Assembly (NCBI GenBank): GCA_002344975.1
Contig: DDUV01000003.1
Coordinates: 1 to 40,634 of the forward strand
DNA: 40,634 nt
From: Saprospiraceae bacterium UBA2329
Lineage (GTDB): Bacteria; Bacteroidota; Bacteroidia; Chitinophagales; Saprospiraceae
Direction: 5' to 3'
The notes under the pieces were generated by a model, which saw nothing but the letters and a program-made list of their open reading frames with translations, did no database searches and was not told the DNA's origin. Below are positions 26,197-34,371 of the stretch, one piece after another; within the stretch, counting starts at the first letter, position 1; every line of letters starts with the position of its first letter. The position numbers were made by a program, and so were the translations under genes.

Positions 26197-26204
26197 CAAA
26201 GGTA
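26197..26204 (-). promoter_or_regulatory. Candidate internal promoter before rplP (-7 box)
   Basis: TACCTTTG on the minus strand, an exact TAnnTTTG in the 84-base rpsC-rplP spacer. At the expected distance only TTAG is seen, so the upstream element is weak. It is the same -7 sequence as the rpsL promoter. Confidence 0.45.
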
Positions 26205-26225
26205 CGACAATATTGGTGATAAATC

Positions 26226-27056
26226 CTAACGTCTTTTTTGATTTCTTCTTCCGCCGCCGCCTTCGCCTCTGTCGCCTCTTTCTCCTCCACGACCACGACC
26301 GCCGTCACGACGATCTCCACGGCCTCCATCTCTGCGTTCGCCGCGTTCCGGGCGACCGCCCATTCCACGCTCCTTGCCGCCAGGCGTCGTTTCCTTCTTG
26401 GTCACGCCGATATTGGGGCTAAGGTCGCGTTTGCCGAACACTTCACCTTTGCAAAGCCAGACTTTGATGCCGATTTTGCCATACACGGTTTGTGCTTCGC
26501 CCAATGCGTAGTCTATATCTGCGCGGAAGGTATGCAAAGGCGTCCGACCGTCTTTGAACTCTTCGGTACGAGACATTTCCGCGCCATTCAGACGACCTGA
26601 AATGCGAACTTTGATTCCCTCGGCACCGGCGCGCATCGTAGCCTGAATAGCAGTCTTGATGGCACGACGGTAGTTGATACGGGCTTCGAGCTGCTTGGCA
26701 ACGGATTCGGCAACAATGGCTGCATCCATTTCCGGCTTGCGAATCTCAACGATATTGATTTGAGACTCTTTACCGGTGAGTTTTTTCAGTTCTTCGCGAA
26801 TACGATCAACCTCTTGCCCCCCCTTACCGATGATGATACCCGGACGGGAAGTATGGATGGTAACCGTGATGCGCTTGAGAGTGCGCTCGATGATGATACG
26901 AGCAATGCCTCCTTTGGCAATACGAGCATTGAGGTAGGTGCGAATTTTTTCATCTTCTACCACTTTCTGCCCGAAGTCTTTACCTCCGAACCAGTTGGAA
27001 TCCCAGCCCCGGATGATACCGAGCCGATTGCCGATTGGATTTGTCTTCTGACCCAT
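26226..27056 (-). CDS. rpsC: 30S ribosomal protein S3 with an Arg/Gly-rich tail
   Basis: 276 residues against about 210-235 in most bacteria. The N-terminal KH domain has its GxxG loop at residues 77-80 (SRPGIIIGKGGQEVDRI). The C-terminal domain is complete (RAIKTAIQATMRAGAEGIKV, GRLNGAEMSRTEE, YGKIGIKVWLCKGEVFGKRD). Residues about 226-276 form a low-complexity tail of Arg, Gly, Asp and Glu, rich in RGG/RGD-like units, for example RRDGGRGDRRDGGRGRGG. S3 sits at the mRNA entry channel, so this tail would project from the solvent side. It lies 30 bases after rplV. Confidence 0.97.
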   Translation of the reverse strand: MGQKTNPIGNRLGIIRGWDSNWFGGKDFGQKVVEDEKIRTYLNARIAKGGIARIIIERTLKRITVTIHTSRPGIIIGKGGQEVDRIREELKKLTGKESQINIVEIRKPEMDAAIVAESVAKQLEARINYRRAIKTAIQATMRAGAEGIKVRISGRLNGAEMSRTEEFKDGRTPLHTFRADIDYALGEAQTVYGKIGIKVWLCKGEVFGKRDLSPNIGVTKKETTPGGKERGMGGRPERGERRDGGRGDRRDGGRGRGGERGDRGEGGGGRRNQKRR

Positions 27057-27086
27057 AATTGAGTATTAAAAAACTTAAGCGTTGTC

Positions 27087-27482
27087 TTAATTTTCAGTTT
27101 CTGCTTCCTGAGCCGTCACTACCTCGCTGTCCAATTGCTTGCGGTTTTCCACCACAATGGTAGCATGGCAGGTACGCTTGCGAACTCGGTGGGCGCGACC
27201 GTGCGGCGCAGGTTGGAAACGCTTGAGGAATGTGCCTTCATCCACAAGAGCCGTTTTGATATAAAGCTCATAATCATCGGCATTTTCCATATTGTCCAAC
27301 TTGTATTCCCAGTTGGCAATGGCAGAGAGGAGCACTTTCTCCAACCAGGAACCGGACTCCCGCTTGGTATAGCGAAGGATGCCCAAGGCCTGACTTACGT
27401 TTTTGCCACGAATATTGTCCATTACCAAGCGCATCTTGCGAGCCGACATCGGACAGTTTTTCAATTTGGCTACTGCTTCCAT
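27087..27482 (-). CDS. rplV: 50S ribosomal protein L22
   Basis: 131 residues. L22 lines the exit tunnel. MEAVAKLKNCPMSARKMRLV, then DNIRGKNVSQALGILRYTKR and RAHRVRKRTCHATIVV near the C-terminus, with a short acidic tail. It follows rpsS by 72 bases with nothing notable in the spacer. Confidence 0.98.
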   Translation of the reverse strand: MEAVAKLKNCPMSARKMRLVMDNIRGKNVSQALGILRYTKRESGSWLEKVLLSAIANWEYKLDNMENADDYELYIKTALVDEGTFLKRFQPAPHGRAHRVRKRTCHATIVVENRKQLDSEVVTAQEAETEN

Positions 27483-27554
27483 GTTGCTTCTTTTTTCGAA
27501 GATGGAGATGATTACCCGTTTTGGTATGAACCGCCGGGCAAGCGCATCAATACT

Positions 27555-27824
27555 TTATTTTTTACGATTACCGGAGTGTCCTCTGAAGTTGCGGGTAGGA
27601 GCGAATTCGCCCAGCTTGTGGCCTACCATGTTTTCAGTAACGTACACCGGTACAAATGTTTTGCCGTTATGAACCGCGATGGTTTCTCCTACCATGTCGG
27701 GGATAATCATCGAGGCGCGAGACCAGGTTTTGATCACCGCTTTTTTGTTGGACTGCTTGGCCTTGAATACTTTATCCAACAACTTGTGGAATATGTACGG
27801 CCCTTTTTTAATTGATCTTGCCAT
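27555..27824 (-). CDS. rpsS: 30S ribosomal protein S19
   Basis: 89 residues. ARSIKKGPYIFHKLLDKVFK, then IIPDMVGETIAVHNGKTFVP and VGHKLGEFAPTRNFRGHSG, the family signature. S19 works with S13 in the 30S head. Confidence 0.98.
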   Translation of the reverse strand: MARSIKKGPYIFHKLLDKVFKAKQSNKKAVIKTWSRASMIIPDMVGETIAVHNGKTFVPVYVTENMVGHKLGEFAPTRNFRGHSGNRKK

Positions 27825-27856
27825 GTTGACAATCAGTTTATACGATACCTAATCGT

Positions 27857-28693
27857 TTACTTTTTATTAGACGACTTGCGACGGGAAATAATCAACTTCG
27901 TTGACTGCTTCTTGTTGTTGCGAGTCTTCAAGCCCTTGGCCGGCTTGCCGTTGCGAGAACGTGGGTGACCACCGGAAGCCCGACCTTCGCCACCACCCAT
28001 TGGGTGATCTACCGGGTTCATTGCAACACCGCGTACACGCGGGCGACGTCCCAACCAACGACTGCGACCAGCTTTGCCCGATACGATCAAGCTGTGGTCG
28101 GGGTTGGAAGCAACTCCGATGGTAGCTCTGCAAGTAAGCAAAACCCTGCGGAATTCGCCGGAAGGCAGGCGCAAAGATGCGTACTTGCCTTCACGTCCCG
28201 TAAGCACTGCGTAAGTACCCGCACTACGAGCCATAGAGGCGCCTTTGCCCGGCTGCAACTCGATAGCGTGGATTTCAGCGCCCAGCGGAATTTCACTCAG
28301 CAACATCGTATTGCCGATAGTGGGAGTAACGCCAGAGCCGGAAAGCAACACTGCGCCCACTTTAAGACCGTGAGGAGCGATGATGTAGCGCTTCTCTCCG
28401 TCTTCGTATTGCAGCAGAGCGATGAATGCCGAGCGGTTGGGGTCATACTCAATAGAGACCACCGTTGCAGGTACTCCGTCCTTGTTGCGTTTGAAGTCAA
28501 TCACGCGATAGCGCCGCTTGTGACCACCACCACGCTGACGAATGGTGAGGTGACCGCTGCTGTTTCTACCACCCGACTTCTTCAACGGAGCGAGCAGGCT
28601 CTTCTCCGGCTTATCAGTCGTGATTTCCGTGAAGGCATTGGTTACCCGAAAACGGGTTCCCGGAGTGACCGGATTGTATTTTCTAACTGCCAT
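27857..28693 (-). CDS. rplB: 50S ribosomal protein L2
   Basis: 278 residues, normal length. Core motifs: HKRRYRVIDFKRNKDGVPA, SMARSAGTYAVLTGREGKYA and the highly conserved RGVAMNPVDHPMGGGEGRAS near residue 222, followed by the basic end. L2 is needed for subunit association and peptidyl transfer. Confidence 0.98.
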   Translation of the reverse strand: MAVRKYNPVTPGTRFRVTNAFTEITTDKPEKSLLAPLKKSGGRNSSGHLTIRQRGGGHKRRYRVIDFKRNKDGVPATVVSIEYDPNRSAFIALLQYEDGEKRYIIAPHGLKVGAVLLSGSGVTPTIGNTMLLSEIPLGAEIHAIELQPGKGASMARSAGTYAVLTGREGKYASLRLPSGEFRRVLLTCRATIGVASNPDHSLIVSGKAGRSRWLGRRPRVRGVAMNPVDHPMGGGEGRASGGHPRSRNGKPAKGLKTRNNKKQSTKLIISRRKSSNKK

Positions 28694-28737
28694 TTCGCAC
28701 AGTTTTTGATACGTTTACAGCGCCGAAAACCGGCGAA

Positions 28738-29034
28738 TTAAATATTACCGAACAAATCAATTTCTTCCCCTTTGGCCAAGGTAACGATGGCTTTTTTATA
28801 AGCCGCTTTTTGGCCTCGGACTACACCTTTTTTGGTGTTCCGGTTTTTTGCTTTCCCCGGAATTACCGCAGTGTTTACAGAGTCAACAGCTACGTTGTAC
28901 ATGGCCTCCACCGCCTTTCTGATCTCAACTTTGTTCACCTTGCGATCAACGATGAAAGTGTATTGGCTGAGCTTTTCAGAAAGCGCATCCGCTTTTTCGG
29001 TGAGGATGGGCTTCACAAGCACTATCTTTCCCAT
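28738..29034 (-). CDS. rplW: 50S ribosomal protein L23
   Basis: 98 residues. VLVKPILTEKADALSEKLSQ, then YTFIVDRKVNKVEIRKAVEA, and a basic KAKNRNTKKGVVRGQKAAYK loop are typical. L23 provides the docking site at the tunnel exit for SRP and trigger factor. Confidence 0.98.
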   Translation of the reverse strand: MGKIVLVKPILTEKADALSEKLSQYTFIVDRKVNKVEIRKAVEAMYNVAVDSVNTAVIPGKAKNRNTKKGVVRGQKAAYKKAIVTLAKGEEIDLFGNI

Positions 29035-29071
29035 GTCTATTCATTTAAAGCAAACTGACTAGCAGCCGCAA

Positions 29072-29698
29072 TTAAGCCAATGATTGTTTGATTTTATCCA
29101 AAGCGCCTTCTGCCAGAATCAGCGTCTGAGCCTTGAGTATCTCATAAGTATTCAGGTCGGCGGCACGCACCACAGCAGTTTCCTGCAAGTTGCGACCAGA
29201 CAAATACAGTGCAGCATCGTGATCGGCAGTCACCAGCAGAGTTTTGCGATCTGCTACGGAAAGCTTGCCCAGCATCGTTTTGAAAGACTTGGTCTTCGGA
29301 GTTTCGAAGGTAAAGTCTTCTACCACGAAGATTTGACCGTTGGCAGCTTTGCTGGACAGCGCGGATTTTCTGGCTAAGCGCTTCACTTTTTTATTCAGCT
29401 TTTGGCTGTAATCTCTCGGACGAGGACCGAAAACACGGGCGCCGCCATGATACAAGGGGTTGTTGATATCCCCTTTACGAGAGCCGCCGGTGCCTTTCTG
29501 ACGGTGAAGTTTGCGGGTAGAACCGCTCATTTCACTGCGTTCTTTGGCTTTGTGCGTACCTTGACGCTGGTTGGCCAGATATTGCTTAACGGCCAGGTAA
29601 ACGACATGCTCATTCGGCTCAATGCCGAAGATGTCGTCAGGCAATTCCACCGATCTGCCGGTTTGTTGGCCTTCAATGTTGAGAACTTCGATTTTCAT
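29072..29698 (-). CDS. rplD: 50S ribosomal protein L4
   Basis: 208 residues. The extended tunnel-lining loop is present (RKLHRQKGTGGSRKGDINNP, then GGARVFGPRPRDYSQKLNKK). The globular part ends with LNTYEILKAQTLILAEGALD. In enterobacteria L4 represses the S10 operon; no equivalent leader is evident here. Confidence 0.98.
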   Translation of the reverse strand: MKIEVLNIEGQQTGRSVELPDDIFGIEPNEHVVYLAVKQYLANQRQGTHKAKERSEMSGSTRKLHRQKGTGGSRKGDINNPLYHGGARVFGPRPRDYSQKLNKKVKRLARKSALSSKAANGQIFVVEDFTFETPKTKSFKTMLGKLSVADRKTLLVTADHDAALYLSGRNLQETAVVRAADLNTYEILKAQTLILAEGALDKIKQSLA

Positions 29699-29708
29699 GG
29701 CCGTTTAT

Positions 29709-30335
29709 TTACTTTTTTTCAAGAATAACAAAAGAACCGTTATGGCCGGGAATGGCGCCTTTCACCAGAATGAGGTTCTGATCAGGGAAAATCTTCACCA
29801 CTTTGAGGTTGCGGATTTTCACGCGGGAGCCGCCATCACGACCACCCATTCGCATACCCTTGAATACCTTCGCAGGATAAGAACAGGCGCCGATAGAACC
29901 TGGAGCGCGACCGCGGTTGTGCTGACCGTGTGTTTGGCCGCCAACACCGCTAAAGCCGTGGCGTTTCACAACACCCTGAAAACCTTTGCCTTTTGAGGTT
30001 CCAACGGCGCTCACATTGTCGCCTTCTTTGAATACCTCGTCCACTTTGATCAAGTCGCCCAAAGACTTCGGTGCAGCGTTGAAGTCGCGGAATTCCACCA
30101 CTTCGCGCTTAGGTCCGGTTTTGGCTTTGTCAAAGTGCCCTTGCATCGGCTTGGGCGTGTTTTTTACTTTGGCGTCTCCATAGCCCAATTGCAGGGCGAA
30201 GTAGCCGTCAGAGTCTTGCGTTTTGACCTGAGTGACTACGCAAGGGCCTGCTTCAATTACTGTGCAGGCAACGTTGCGGCCTGAGCCGTCATAGACGCTG
30301 GTCATTCCGACTTTTTTTCCGATAATTCCGTTCAT
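29709..30335 (-). CDS. rplC: 50S ribosomal protein L3
   Basis: 208 residues. MNGIIGKKVGMTSVYDGSGR, then the central finger with FQGVVKRHGFSGVGGQTHGQ and RAPGSIGACSYPAKVFKGMR, and KVVKIFPDQNLILVKGAIPG at the end. L3 nucleates 50S assembly. It begins 184 bases after rpsJ and 10 before rplD. Confidence 0.98.
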   Translation of the reverse strand: MNGIIGKKVGMTSVYDGSGRNVACTVIEAGPCVVTQVKTQDSDGYFALQLGYGDAKVKNTPKPMQGHFDKAKTGPKREVVEFRDFNAAPKSLGDLIKVDEVFKEGDNVSAVGTSKGKGFQGVVKRHGFSGVGGQTHGQHNRGRAPGSIGACSYPAKVFKGMRMGGRDGGSRVKIRNLKVVKIFPDQNLILVKGAIPGHNGSFVILEKK

Positions 30336-30519
30336 CGGTTGAATGTTTTATTATGCCTGATACCTTGTTTTGGCACCCAAGAATGAGCAATTATGCACAG
30401 CCGAGAGCAGTACTGCCAACGACATCACACCCGGAAATCCGGTGGTGGAAGCATTTATAAACTCGCCTTGTGTGCGCCAAAAGAAAGGCGCGAGTCAGCA
30501 ACTTATGAAAAAGAAAAGA
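30336..30519 (-). other. 184-base rpsJ-rplC spacer with two short hairpins
   Basis: The longest gap in the cluster. It holds GCGCC/GGCGC (30474-30478 and 30487-30491, loop of 8) and a CACCcCGG...CCGGTG stem near 30429-30447 read on the plus strand. No -7 box with a proper partner and no open gene were found. An RNA element controlling the distal S10 genes is possible but unsupported. Confidence 0.35.
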
Positions 30520-30828
30520 TCACGTCAACTTCACCTGAATGTCCACACCGCTGGGAAGTTCCAACTTGGAGAGGGCGTCCACTGTTTTCTGGGTGGGCGT
30601 GTAAATTTCGATAACACGCTTGTGGGTACGCAACTGGAACTGCTCCCGAGATTTTTTGTTGACGTGCGGAGAACGGAGCACTGTGAACACTTGTTTCTCG
30701 GTGGGCAGCGGAATCGGTCCCGTCACTACAGCGCCGCTGTTGCGAACCGTTTTCACGATCTTCTCCGTTGATTTGTCCACTAAGCTGTGGTCATACGAAC
30801 GAAGTTTGATTCTGATCTTTTGATTCAT
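30520..30828 (-). CDS. rpsJ: 30S ribosomal protein S10
   Basis: 102 residues from ATG 30828. A longer frame to 30876 adds 16 non-conserved residues, whereas this start gives the normal length and the standard NQKIRIKLRSYDHSLVDKST opening. Further motifs: PIPLPTEKQVFTVLRSPHVN and SREQFQLRTHKRVIEIY. S10 also acts as NusE in antitermination. It lies 62 bases after fusA with no tuf between them. Confidence 0.97.
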   Translation of the reverse strand: MNQKIRIKLRSYDHSLVDKSTEKIVKTVRNSGAVVTGPIPLPTEKQVFTVLRSPHVNKKSREQFQLRTHKRVIEIYTPTQKTVDALSKLELPSGVDIQVKLT

Positions 30829-30890
30829 GCCTAAAAACGTTTTATAAAATTGTGGGAAAGTCAGGAACTCGCCCACAAAATGAAATTCAA

Positions 30891-33026
30891 TTAAACTTTA
30901 GCTGTGCCTTTGGCTTTTTCCATTACTTCTTTGGCGATGCCTGCCGGAGCTTCTGCATAGTGCGAGAACTCCATAGTAGAGCTGGCGCGACCAGAGGTGA
31001 TGGTGCGAAGTTGGGTCACATAACCGAACATTTCGGAAAGCGGCACTTCAGCCTGGATAACGATGGCGCCGCCGATGCGAGGCTCCTGGCCTTTGGGCAT
31101 ACCGCGACGACGGTTGAGGTCGCCGATAACGGGGCCGACATATTCGTCGGGAGTAACCACTTCCAACTTCATGATGGGTTCGAGCAATACGGGGCGAGCT
31201 TTGGGGGCCGCTGCACGGAAACCTTCCTTAGCGCACAATTCAAATGCGATAGGTTTGGAGTCCACTGCGTGCATGGAGCCGTCAAATACGCGCACTTTCA
31301 TGCTGTCAATGCCGTAGCCGGCGAGAATGCCGTTGTTCATCATGGCTTTGAAACCATCCTGAATCGGCTTCATATAGTTCTTATCAATGGAGCCGCCTAC
31401 AATACCCCATACAAATTGGAGCTTGGTTTTGCCGCTCTTGAAGTCTTCCGTTTCGAGGAATTCAGCATCAGCGGGGCCGAGTTCAAATTCCATGTCGGCG
31501 AAGAGACCGGAACCACCTGTCTGCTTTTTGAGCTTTTCGCGGTGGGAAACTGTGCCGGTGAGGGCTTCTTTGTAGTTTACCTGAGGCGCACCTTGGTTAC
31601 ATTCCACTTTGAACTCACGGCGGAGACGATCCACAATGATTTCGAGGTGCAACTCACCCATACCGCTGATAACGGTCTGGTTGGTGTCTTCGTCATATTT
31701 TACGCGGAAGGTGGGGTCTTCTTCGGCCAATTTAGCCAAAGCCATGCCCAACTTATCGAGTTCTTTCTGAGACTTCGGTTCTACGGCAATGGCAATCACC
31801 GGTTCGGGGAATACCATGCTTTCCAGCACGATGGGCTTGTCGAGGTCGCACAGCGTATCGCCGGTGCGAATGTCTTTGAAGCCTACGGCTGCTGCAATAT
31901 CACCTGCTTCTACACGATCAATTGCATTTTGCTTATTGGCGTGCATCTGATAAAGGCGCGAAATACGCTCTTTGGAATCAGAACGGGAATTGTAAACATA
32001 AGAACCTGCATCCAAAGCGCCAGAGTAAACGCGCATGAAAGCCAAGCGACCTACATACGGGTCGGTAGCAATTTTGAATGCCAAAGCGGCAAACGGCTCA
32101 GTGACAGATGGTTTGCGAATTTCCTCCTGATCCGTTTTGGGATTGACGCCTTTGATGGCATCCACGTCGGTGGGAGAAGGCAAGAAGGCGCATACTGCAT
32201 CCAACACAGCCTGAACACCTTTATTTTTGAAGGAAGAACCACACATCATGGGCACAAACTTCATGTCCATAACGGCAGCGCGGATAGCTGCACGCATTTC
32301 TTCAGCTGAGATGGAGTTCGGATCTTCAAAGAATTTTTCCATCAGGGCCTCGTCGTAAACGGCTACTTCTTCAACGAGTTTGGTACGCCATTCGGTGACG
32401 GTCTCTTTGAGGTCTTCCGGGATGGGAATTACCTCGTAGGTCATGCCTTTATCGTGCTCGTTCCAGATGATGGCCTCGTTGGTGATAAGGTCCACCACGC
32501 CACGGAATTTTTCTTCGGCGCCAATGGGTACCTGAAGCGGAATGGCGTTGGAGCCAAGTTTGGTACGCACGTCATTAACAACGCTGAAGAAATCGGCGCC
32601 GGAGCGGTCCATCTTGTTGACGAAACCGATGCGAGGTACTTTGTAGTTATCGGCGAGGCGCCAGTTGGTTTCAGATTGAGGTTCTACGCCTGATACAGCA
32701 CAGAAGAGGAACACCAAGCCATCGAGAACGCGCAAAGAGCGGTTCACTTCCACGGTGAAGTCAACGTGGCCGGGGGTGTCAATGATATTGACGGTATATT
32801 CTTCTTCTTTCCAGCGCCAGGCAGTTTTGGTAGCGGCAGAAGTAATGGTAATACCGCGCTCCTGCTCTTGCTCCATCCAGTCCATGGTAGCTGCGCCCTC
32901 ATGTACTTCTCCGATTTTGTGGGTAAGACCGGTGTAGTACAAAACACGCTCAGTGGTAGTAGTTTTACCAGCGTCAATGTGGGCGGCAATGCCGATGTTT
33001 CTTGTGAATTTAAGATCCTTGCTCAT
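30891..33026 (-). CDS. fusA: Elongation factor G
   Basis: 711 residues, full length. The GTPase motifs are intact: AHIDAGKTTTTE (P-loop, about 15-26), switch I RGITI (57-61), DTPGHVDF (83-90) and NKMD (137-140). Domains II-V follow, including the domain IV region near GSIDKNYMKPIQDG and the domain V ending. It catalyses translocation and, with RRF, recycling. It lies after rpsG by 44 bases. The single copy here resembles the housekeeping EF-G rather than a fusidic-acid-type paralogue. Confidence 0.98.
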   Translation of the reverse strand: MSKDLKFTRNIGIAAHIDAGKTTTTERVLYYTGLTHKIGEVHEGAATMDWMEQEQERGITITSAATKTAWRWKEEEYTVNIIDTPGHVDFTVEVNRSLRVLDGLVFLFCAVSGVEPQSETNWRLADNYKVPRIGFVNKMDRSGADFFSVVNDVRTKLGSNAIPLQVPIGAEEKFRGVVDLITNEAIIWNEHDKGMTYEVIPIPEDLKETVTEWRTKLVEEVAVYDEALMEKFFEDPNSISAEEMRAAIRAAVMDMKFVPMMCGSSFKNKGVQAVLDAVCAFLPSPTDVDAIKGVNPKTDQEEIRKPSVTEPFAALAFKIATDPYVGRLAFMRVYSGALDAGSYVYNSRSDSKERISRLYQMHANKQNAIDRVEAGDIAAAVGFKDIRTGDTLCDLDKPIVLESMVFPEPVIAIAVEPKSQKELDKLGMALAKLAEEDPTFRVKYDEDTNQTVISGMGELHLEIIVDRLRREFKVECNQGAPQVNYKEALTGTVSHREKLKKQTGGSGLFADMEFELGPADAEFLETEDFKSGKTKLQFVWGIVGGSIDKNYMKPIQDGFKAMMNNGILAGYGIDSMKVRVFDGSMHAVDSKPIAFELCAKEGFRAAAPKARPVLLEPIMKLEVVTPDEYVGPVIGDLNRRRGMPKGQEPRIGGAIVIQAEVPLSEMFGYVTQLRTITSGRASSTMEFSHYAEAPAGIAKEVMEKAKGTAKV

Positions 33027-33070
33027 GGCTGTCAGGAGATAATGATTTTCAGTTTTAGTTTATCGTTGCT

Positions 33071-33541
33071 TTAAACCTTGAAGTGAGCGAAAGCACGGTT
33101 GGCTTCTGCCATTTTGTGCATGTCCTCTTTCCGTTTTACAGCGGCGCCTTCCCCTTTGCTTGCGGCGACAATTTCGGCGGCAAGGCGATCTGCCATACCT
33201 TTACCACTGCGCTGGCGGGCGAATTTGATGAGCCATTTCATACCGATGGAAACTTTGCGTTTGGCGCGGATTTCCGTCGGAATCTGGAAAGTAGCGCCCC
33301 CGATGCGACGGCTGCGCACTTCCACTTGCGGCATTACGTTATTAAGTGCTTTTTTCCAGACGGCGTGAACATCGTCTGTGCTGGTGCGCTGAGCCACCAA
33401 GTCCATGGCATTATAGAAGAGTTCGAAGGCGGTACTTTTTTTACCGTCCCACATCAAGTTGTTGACAAACTGCGTGATCATGGGATCCGTGTAACGAGGA
33501 TCCTGTGCAATGACTCTTACTTTTGGTTTTCTTTTTCTCAT
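33071..33541 (-). CDS. rpsG: 30S ribosomal protein S7
   Basis: 156 residues, normal length. MRKRKPKVRVIAQDPRYTDP, then FVNNLMWDGKKSTAFELFYN and the C-terminal MADRLAAEIVAASKGEGAAV. S7 starts assembly of the 30S head. It lies 30 bases after rpsL. Confidence 0.98.
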   Translation of the reverse strand: MRKRKPKVRVIAQDPRYTDPMITQFVNNLMWDGKKSTAFELFYNAMDLVAQRTSTDDVHAVWKKALNNVMPQVEVRSRRIGGATFQIPTEIRAKRKVSIGMKWLIKFARQRSGKGMADRLAAEIVAASKGEGAAVKRKEDMHKMAEANRAFAHFKV

Positions 33542-33571
33542 TTCAGCAAAGCTTTGTAATGCCGGCTAATA

Positions 33572-33946
33572 TTATTTTTTAGGACGTTTGGTACCGTACA
33601 ATGAACGGCTCTTCTTGCGGTTGTTGACACCCTGTGTATCAAGGGCGCCACGCACGATGGTGTAACGCACACCGGGAAGGTCTTTCACCCTGCCGCCTGC
33701 TACCAGTACGATGGAGTGTTCCTGCAAGTTGTGGCCTTCTCCGGGAATGTAGGCGATGACCTCAATCTGATTGGTGAGGCGCACCTTGGCCACTTTACGC
33801 AAAGCGGAGTTGGGCTTCTTGGGCGTAGTGGTATATACTTTGGTGCATACGCCGCGTTTTTGCGGGCAAGCATCCAGAGCGCGGGATTTGCTCTTGACGA
33901 CCACTTTTTCCCTGCCGTGACGCACTAATTGATTAATAGTTGGCAT
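33572..33946 (-). CDS. rpsL: 30S ribosomal protein S12
   Basis: 124 residues. First gene of the supercluster. TTTPKKPNSALRKVAKVRLT and GGRVKDLPGVRYTIVRGALD carry Lys43 and Lys88, the residues changed in streptomycin resistance, so the wild-type sensitive state is seen. Asp89, the usual methylthiolation site, is present. Its promoter lies about 85 bases upstream. Confidence 0.98.
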   Translation of the reverse strand: MPTINQLVRHGREKVVVKSKSRALDACPQKRGVCTKVYTTTPKKPNSALRKVAKVRLTNQIEVIAYIPGEGHNLQEHSIVLVAGGRVKDLPGVRYTIVRGALDTQGVNNRKKSRSLYGTKRPKK

Positions 33947-34371
33947 ACGTCCTTGTTCTTATACGGTTGAAAACGTTGATTTTCTTGAATTTGCTTGCTT
34001 ACAGCAACAGCTTTTTTGCGAAGCGAGTGCAAAGGTACATACATTCCAGACAAATAACCAAGCACTAAAAAAATATTTTTTCAATAAAAGTAAAATTCCG
34101 TTTTCAAACGCTCAACACGTTCGGTCGGAATAGGGCCTCACAGAATTATATCCGGTCAAAGTATGGAATTTGGGCAAGTGCAAAACGAAAGGCAATGCTT
34201 ATTCGGGAATGAAAAATTTTTAGCGGATATTAAACAGATTCCTCTTATTCTGCTACAATTTAGAAGCCAATACTATTAATATATGGCGTACCCTGCACTA
34301 AACCGCAAAACGGCGGCGTTTGTGTGCCTTGAAAACAGACAGGACGACTACACAAACTTACTCTTGTTTTT
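33947..34371. other. Divergent spacer between rpsL and the YrdC-like gene
   Basis: 425 bases, AT-rich, without a gene. It holds the rpsL promoter at 34030-34061. On the plus side, a weak TACTCTTG at 34359-34366 lies only five bases before the next ATG and is not a convincing promoter. Confidence 0.6.
34030..34061 (-). promoter_or_regulatory. Main promoter of the ribosomal supercluster
   Basis: On the minus strand, CTTG (TTG at 34061-34059), a 21-base spacer and TACCTTTG at 34037-34030, an exact TAnnTTTG. Transcription should start near 34024, giving a leader of about 78 bases before rpsL. Confidence 0.75.

Noticed and set aside
30829..30890. Missing tuf gene between fusA and rpsJ as an anomaly
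   Set aside because: In Bacteroidota tuf is commonly located elsewhere, so the absence is ordinary.
30852..32309. 485-codon plus-strand open frame
   Set aside because: Antisense to fusA, which is full length and highly conserved. Codon bias of fusA leaves the opposite strand open.
33572..33946. Streptomycin-resistance changes in rpsL
   Set aside because: Lys43 and Lys88 are both present, the sensitive wild-type state.
34359..34366. TACTCTTG as promoter of the YrdC-like gene
   Set aside because: Only five bases before the ATG and imperfect; it would require a leaderless transcript for which there is no other sign.
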